Positions 1 to 6,000 of a stretch of DNA of 8,512 nucleotides are shown piece by piece. Position 1 is the stretch's first letter; each line of letters opens with the position of its first letter. The stretch is from assembly GCA_007129775.1 (NCBI GenBank), contig SKUV01000261.1:1-8512 (forward strand), in the 5' to 3' direction. Below the pieces are notes generated by a model, which was not told where the DNA came from, ran no database searches, and worked only from the letters and a program-made list of their open reading frames with translations. The DNA is from Paracoccaceae bacterium (GTDB lineage Bacteria > Pseudomonadota > Alphaproteobacteria > Rhodobacterales > Rhodobacteraceae). The translations under genes and the position numbers were made by a program.

Positions 1-1
1 C

Positions 2-64
2 GGGCCCTGGAGCAGGACCCGGAGCAGGCCCGCCGCCGCCCGGCGGCGGCGGTGCGGGTGCGGC
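2..64 (-). other. Pro/Gly-rich linker at the window edge (res. 2817-2837)
   Basis: The last 21 visible codons encode LAAPAPPPPGGGGPAPGPAP-type low complexity (from about 2816) ending in repeated GPAP units. At the DNA level this gives a near-perfect GC-only inverted repeat at 30-40/42-52 and a short direct repeat of GGAGCAGG on the + strand at 9-28. It marks a flexible hinge; the protein continues beyond it. Confidence 0.75.
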
Positions 65-3000
65 CAGCACATTGACGCGCACCTCCACCGGGTCGGATTG
101 GGCCTCGCCGTCGGTGGCGGCATAAAGAAAGCTGTCCAGCCCGGTGAAGCCCTCTGCCGGGCGATAGGTCACGGTGCCGTCGGGGTTCACCTGAACCTCG
201 CCCGCAGAGGGCATGGCCGTGAGCACCGGCATCAGGGCATCGCCGCCCGGGTCGACATCATTGGCCAGAACGTCGATCTGCACCGCCTCGCCCTCGCGGG
301 TTTCGGCATCGACAGGGTTCGCGATGGGCCGTGTCATCCCGGCAGTGATGCGGAAATCAAGCAGCGCGTCGCCACCCGCGACCCCGTCGCCATTGCCATC
401 GAGCGCGGCACCGCCGACGGCGGCACGCAGTGCGCCGGGCGGCGGTTCGGCGGCGCCTACGGCCCCCCCCGAAAGCCAGATGGTGTAATCGCCGGTCAGA
501 AAGACGGCGTCGGCATCGAAGATCACGCGCCGCCCGTCGTCCGACAGGCGCGCCGTGCCGGCCACATCCGCGCCTTCCGCATCGCGCACCGCCACCGACT
601 CGGGGGTGAGCGAGGCCGGGTCCAGCGGCCGCGTCATCGTCACCTCGACGCCCTGCGCGCTCACATCCAGCCCGGCGGTGCGCACCAGTTGCGACAGGTT
701 GGTTTCCGGCTGCACGTTGACGGCGAAGGGCGCGGCCTCGAACGTGCCGTTCTCGTCGGTGACCTGCAGCACGATCTGGCGCTGGCCGATGGCGGTATAG
801 ACATGCTCGGCCCGCCGCGCCTCGGGGTCGAGCGCGACCGGCCCGCTGCCGTCGCCCCAGTCGATCGTGATGGCGCTGATCGTGTCCTGCCCGGGGTCGG
901 TGATGGTGAAATTCAGCACATAAAGTTCGTTCACCCGGGTCGTGGGGCTGCCGGAAAGCCCGATGGTGGGCGGCACGTCACGAACGTCGAGCGTGAAGCT
1001 CGCCATGCTTTCGGCGCCGGCGGCATCGGCGGCGGCGATGGTCACCGCGTGGCTGGCGGGGCCATCGGGGGCGGTCCAGACGATTTCGCCCGTGTCGGCA
1101 TCCACGCTCATCCCGTCGGGGCCGGACACCAGACGCCATGTGATCGGGGCGGGGCCGTCGGGGTCGGCGGCCGATGGCGTCAGGCGCAGGGTCTCGCCCT
1201 CGTCGATCTGCACGGGGTCGAGCGGGTCGATCACCGGCGGCAGGTTCACCTGATTGACCGTGATCGCCACCTCGACGCTGTTCGACACGTCGAAGCCGTC
1301 GCTGACGCGGTAGGTCAGGCTGTCGCCGCCCACATAGCCCGGACCCGGAGTATAGATCAACCCGCCGCCGGGCGCGGGGTCGAGCGTGCCGTTGTCGGGG
1401 CCCGATTGCACCTCGATGATCAGCGGATCGCCGTCGGGGTCGAAATCGTTCACCCGCGGATCGAAGGTGACGGGCGTGCCGCGGTCGGTTTCGATGGCGT
1501 AGGGGGCCGCGACCGGCGGGCGGTTATCGGTGTCGAGCGCCACCTCGCGCACCAGCGTGCTGGCATCGGCGCTGCCGAAGCCGATCAGATCGATGCCAAG
1601 CCGCAGCGCATCGCCTGCCGGCACGCCTCCCAGCGACAGCGTGAGTGTCAGCGGGCCGGACAGATCGGCGATGCGGTCGCCCGACGAAAGACCCTCGGCC
1701 TCTACCCCCGCGCCGAAGCGGATGGTGCCGTCGCGCTGGATCGAGACCAGCGCATCGGTGCCCGACAGATCGTCAAGGCTGCGCAGCGCGGCGCCGGTGG
1801 CGTAGTCGAACAGGCTGATCTCAAGCGCATCGGGTGCGCGGCCCGGATCCTGCCCAAGCACGATATCCGACAGGGTGAGGCGGATGCGGGTGGCCGCGTC
1901 GGGCACCAGAAAGCCCTGCGACAGGCCGGTGAAGCTGCCGTCACCCGTCTCGCGCAGACGCGCGCCATCGGCGGTCGCCTCTACCGTGCCGGTGGTGGCC
2001 CAGCCCGACAGCCCTGCGGCGAAATCGGCATTCTCGAAACCGGTGTTGACCGGCAGCGCGCCCATGGCCTGCGGCACCACATGGTGCAGGGTGCCCGGCC
2101 CGCGCGGCAAGGCGGCGAGGGCCGCGATGTCATCGGCGGTGATGATCCGGCGGATACCGGGGTGGATCGTTTCGGTCATCATCCGCTCGGCCCCGGCGGC
2201 GGCGGGCACGTCGCGCAGGCCCAGAAGGTGGCCCATCTCGTGGGTCAGCACCGTCAGCAGGTCGATCGTGCCGGCGGCGGGACCGTCGAGCGCGACCTTG
2301 TGGCCATCGATTGTCGCGCCGAGGAATTCCACCGAATCCGCGGGCGTTTCATCGATGAACCAGCCATGGCCGGCGGCCGTGGCATCAAGCGTGATGCGCC
2401 CGTCTCCGGCCAGCGCCAAGAGCGAGCCGTCAAGGTTTGCGACCTCCAGTTCCAGCGCTTCCAGCGTCTCGATCTCGCCCGCCGACAGCAGCCCCGTTCC
2501 GGCCCATGCGGCGAGCGCGGCACGCAACAGCGGGCGCGCGCTGTCGGGGCCGATGGGCAGCACCTCGCCCGAACCGGCGGCGGCCTGAAGCGGCTGCCCG
2601 GCGCCCGGCTGCGCGGCGGAAAGGGCGATGTTGTCCAGCAGGTAAAGCTGGCTGATCGACTGTGCCACCGCGGCTTCGGGCCGCAGCGACTGGAGCAGCA
2701 CGCTGCGGATGCCATCGAACTCCGCCCCGGGCGGCGGCGCGAGGTCGAAATCATGCCCGTCGCCTTCCAGCCCGGTATTGGCGAGGATGATCGTCACCAT
2801 CCGGCCCTTCAGATGGTCGGGCACCTCGACCGCATGAGTCGTCTGGCGGAACACCCCTTGCGGAAAGCTCACCCGTTCGTGATGCAGCACCCCGGAATCG
2901 CCGGGCGCGGTGACGGTGCGCACATCGGTTCCGGGCTCCACGAAATACACATCGACCCCGGCATCGGGCGTCATCACCAGCGGCGCGCGGGTGTCGAAGG

Positions 3001-6000
3001 TCAGGTAATTCGCGCCGGTGGCGGGAATCCAGAGCCGGTTGTGGGCGATACGGTCGAATTTCGCGATGTCGCGGATCACGTCATCCACGAAATCGGCCAG
3101 CATGCCTTCGGGCAGAAGGCCGCGTGCCACTGCCGACAGCACCTCCTGCCCGCCCATCAGCAGCGCGAAGTCGCTGGCCGTGATCGCGTCAAGCTGTTCG
3201 GCAAAGAGCGCATCGAAGGCGGCGGAGAAATAGCTCTTGAACTGCGCGACCGAGGCGCTGCCTTCATTCGCCGCCTTGATCAACCCGTTGACGCTGACAT
3301 CGGCATTCGCGGCGAAACGTTCGCCCTCGGGCATGTTGGCGAGAATTGTCTGCTTCAGCCCGAGATTCACGATCAGATGATCGATCTGCTTCAGAACCGC
3401 CATCTGGTCCTTGGCCCGTTTCGCAAGGAAGCTCTCTTCGTCCAGAAGCTGCTCTTCGATCCACTCGCGCGAAGCGCCGCTCTTGCTTGGCATCAGCTTC
3501 AGCAATGACTCGATCTGGGCGTTCTTGATGACCTTGTCGACCATCGCGCCGGCATAGGCGTCGAAAGCCTGCTTGAGGATCGGCCGGGCGATGGCGAGCG
3601 GGTTGGTCTCGAGCACGAAGAGCCCGGCCAGATCGGTGGCAAGGTCGATGCCGAATTCGCGGATACCGAATTCGAAGCCATAACCGCCATGGTAGGAGTA
3701 GCCCGGCAGTTCATACGAGAACGGGAAGCGGCCGAAACCCGATGCCTTGCCCGACAGGATCGAGCGTGCCTCGCGTTCGTCGGCGAGCGTCTTGTCCAGT
3801 TCGACCTGCACGGCGCCGATTTCCTCGACCTTGTCGCGTGCGAGGGATTCGCGCACCGCCTGCGGGATGTCGCGGTTTTCGAGGATGTCGCGCCGTTCCT
3901 GCATCAGGTTGGCCTTGCGGCCCTCCAGAAACTGCGCCTTGTCCGACAGGATGCCGAGGAAATCGTCGATCTTGACCTGACTGAGCAGCATCGCGGCCAG
4001 CGATTGCTTGGTGCCCAGTTCGAAATCGCCGTTGAAGATGCTCGGCGGCGCGGTCACGTCGCCACCCGCGGGCGGGGTGCCCTCGCCCGAGGGCGGGCGA
4101 TAGCTGTCGCCGCCGCCGGCCCATGAATAGAACCAGCCGGTGCCCGTGCCCTCGCGCAACAGGCCCGGCAGCGCCGCGCCGGGGTTGGTCGCGACACTGC
4201 TGACCACATCGGCATTGGCCGGACCGGAGCGCAGGTCGAGCGGCGCCACCGCATACCAGCCGCGGGCGTCGTGGCGTTCCAGTTGCTCGAACGTGTAGCC
4301 CAGAACCTCCACCGTCTGGCCGATCTTGGCCTGAGAGCGCCAGATGTCGGTGCCGAGGAAGGCCGTGATCCCGGTGTGGGCGGTGCCGGCATACCACGCC
4401 AGCGCCCGCGCCGAGGGCCCGCCGAGCCCGGTGGTGAAGGGCAGGGTCAGCCCCCCGATCTCGCGGAAATCGTCCTGTCCGAAGCCGGAGGCAAGTTCGG
4501 TCAGGTTGAGGTTCAGGTCGAAATCGTCCAGCGGCCGGCCGTTCATTGAAAAGGTGAAGCCGAGGCCAAGGAAGTCGTTTCCGGTGGCCGCGGCGGTCTG
4601 GAAGTAGTTGTCGGCAAAGCCGATGTTCGACCAGCGCACGATCTCGGGGTCGTCGAACTCGCCGAATTCGATGGTCGAGATCTTGATGCCGAAACGATCG
4701 GCGGTCTTGATCACCGTGTCCAGCGCCTTGGACAGCGCGCGCTGCTTGATCACCATCGAAGCGGCCGCGGCCGCGCCTGCCACATTGCCCGAGGCGCCGA
4801 AGGCGAGCGTCGCCACCGTATTCACCGCCGACAGCGCATCGTTGATCGTCTTGGTGAACGTGACGAGGCTTTGCAGCGGAATGTTCAGGCTGTCCTGCCC
4901 CTTGTCATGGGGGTCGATGGTGGTCTTGTGGATGCCGGTGATGTCGGGGCGGTGGAAACCCAGCCGCTTGATGATCTCGCTGTTGACCACGGCGCCGCGG
5001 TCCTGCCCGACGAAATGCAGCGGCGATTGCAGCAGCGCGCCGCCGGTATCGGCGTCAAGCTGCATCAGCGCGGCGAAGGTGGCATCGGCCGCGGCCTCGG
5101 AAAAGCCGCTGTCGGTGATGTTGCTTTCCCGCGCCCAGTCGGTCAGCAGCGTCACCGCCTCGCCCGAGCGCAGGGCTGCGGCGCCGGTTTCACCCGTCCG
5201 CAGGTTGACCCATTCGCCGCTGCGCTTGTCGTAATGCAGCACCACGCCGCCGCCGGCCGCGCGGTTGATCAATTCGCCAAGCGCGGCGAATTCGGCCGGC
5301 GTGTCAAAGCGGCCGTCGCCGAAATCCAGCCGGAAATCGTCGGGCCAGAACTGCGCGCCATGGGTCAGCAGCGTGACCGGGCCGAATTCGGTTTCGGTGG
5401 GCCGGGCGGCGGTTTCGAAGGTTTCGGTGCCACGCGCACCGGTGGAGGGCACTTCCACCCCCCAGTAGAAATTCTGCCCGGCCGTCAGCGCCTCCAGATA
5501 ATTCGGGTCGAAGGTCACCTCCACGCGCGAGATATCCTCCAGCCGGCCGGTCGGGATCAGGCTGCCATCGGCGGTCACGGCATAGCTGTGGCCGCGCAAC
5601 AGCCCTCCGCCCGGCGTCGTGAATATCCGGCCCCGGTTCAGATCGTCGGCGAAGGGATCGCGGGCTTCCGGATTGTCGAATTCGCTTTTGCGTGACGGGT
5701 CATCGGGAAAGAGGCCCATCCCGCGCGGCAGGGACGAGACATAGAGTTTCGAGGCCGCCGGCATCCGCACACCCGTGCTCTCGCTGATCCTGTCGGGTGC
5801 ATCGAAGCTCCAGGACAGGGTGAGTTCCCCCTGCCCCTCGCCATGGGTCACCACCGGATCAAGCACCGGATCGAGGGTAAGCGAGCCATGGGGCTGCACA
5901 TCGATGAAGCGGCTCATCGTCGTGATGTCGAGCGCGGGCAGGTTCACCGGCGTTCCGGTGTCACGGCGCTGGTCGTCCAGCGGCATGGTGCGGTTCATGT

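Larger units (their letters stand above)
2612..4054 (-). other. Beta-sandwich (CBM-like) module split by helical insertions (res. about 1487-1967)
   Basis: The module opens after a Gly/Pro-rich linker (about 1466-1490) with PSIFNGDFELG (1490-1500). It resumes at ELPGYSYHGGYG (1601-1612) and again at AHNRLWIPATGANYLTFDTR (1823-1842), closing at ISQLYLLDNIALS (1953-1965). As I remember related proteins, NGDFE, IPGWSxHGG and HNRLYIPxxAxxLxFD follow each other within one lectin-like sandwich; here they are separated by about 90 and about 200 residues of helix. VRTVTAPGDSG (1864-1874), THAVEVPDHLKGRMVTIIL (1892-1910) and an FDGIRSVLL strand (1932-1940) complete the sandwich. Ligand unknown; carbohydrate binding is inference. 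Confidence 0.55.
4373..5395 (-). other. Alpha/beta-hydrolase-like (lipase/esterase-type) domain with Asp at the nucleophile position (res. about 1040-1380)
   Basis: FGPVTLLTHGAQFW (1043-1056) gives the first core strand and HG oxyanion-type turn. GGGVVLHYDKRSGEWV (1087-1102) and AVTLLTDWARES (1119-1130) are further core strands. SPLHFVGQDRGAVVNSEII (1163-1181) is a strand-elbow-helix with GQDRG where related domains, as I recall them, have GHSRG. DITGIHKTTIDPHDKG (1190-1205) supplies His1202. The later block DPEIVRWSNIGFADNYFQTA (1288-1307) and SARALAWYAGTAHT (1367-1380) look like the C-terminal part of the same domain. About 85 residues separate DPHD from DPEIVRW, including a helical Ala-rich stretch. 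Either the domain uses an Asp nucleophile, as in haloalkane/fluoroacetate dehalogenases and epoxide hydrolases, or it is a pseudoenzyme. Fold call is moderately firm; activity is open. Confidence 0.7.

Noticed and set aside
30..52. GC-only inverted repeat (11-base arms, one-base loop) resembling a terminator stem
   Set aside because: It encodes the PPPPGGGG linker inside the open frame, has no T-tract on either side, and follows simply from CCG and GGC codon repetition.
98..3508. 1,136-codon open frame on the + strand, antisense to the real gene
   Set aside because: It is in exact codon register with the minus-strand gene, so its stops can only arise where the gene uses TTA, CTA or TCA codons, which are rare in this GC-rich gene; it ends at a TCA serine codon (3506-3508). 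Its product is Arg/His/Gly-rich with no recognisable domain.
3711..4397. 228-codon minus-strand frame in another phase
   Set aside because: Overlaps the main frame out of phase and encodes Arg/Gly/Pro-rich sequence without domain signals; the main frame has the coiled coil and NGDFELG motif here.
5839..5875. Short direct repeats of CACCGGATC
   Set aside because: They encode the LDPVLDPV peptide; two short copies in coding DNA are not a repeat element.
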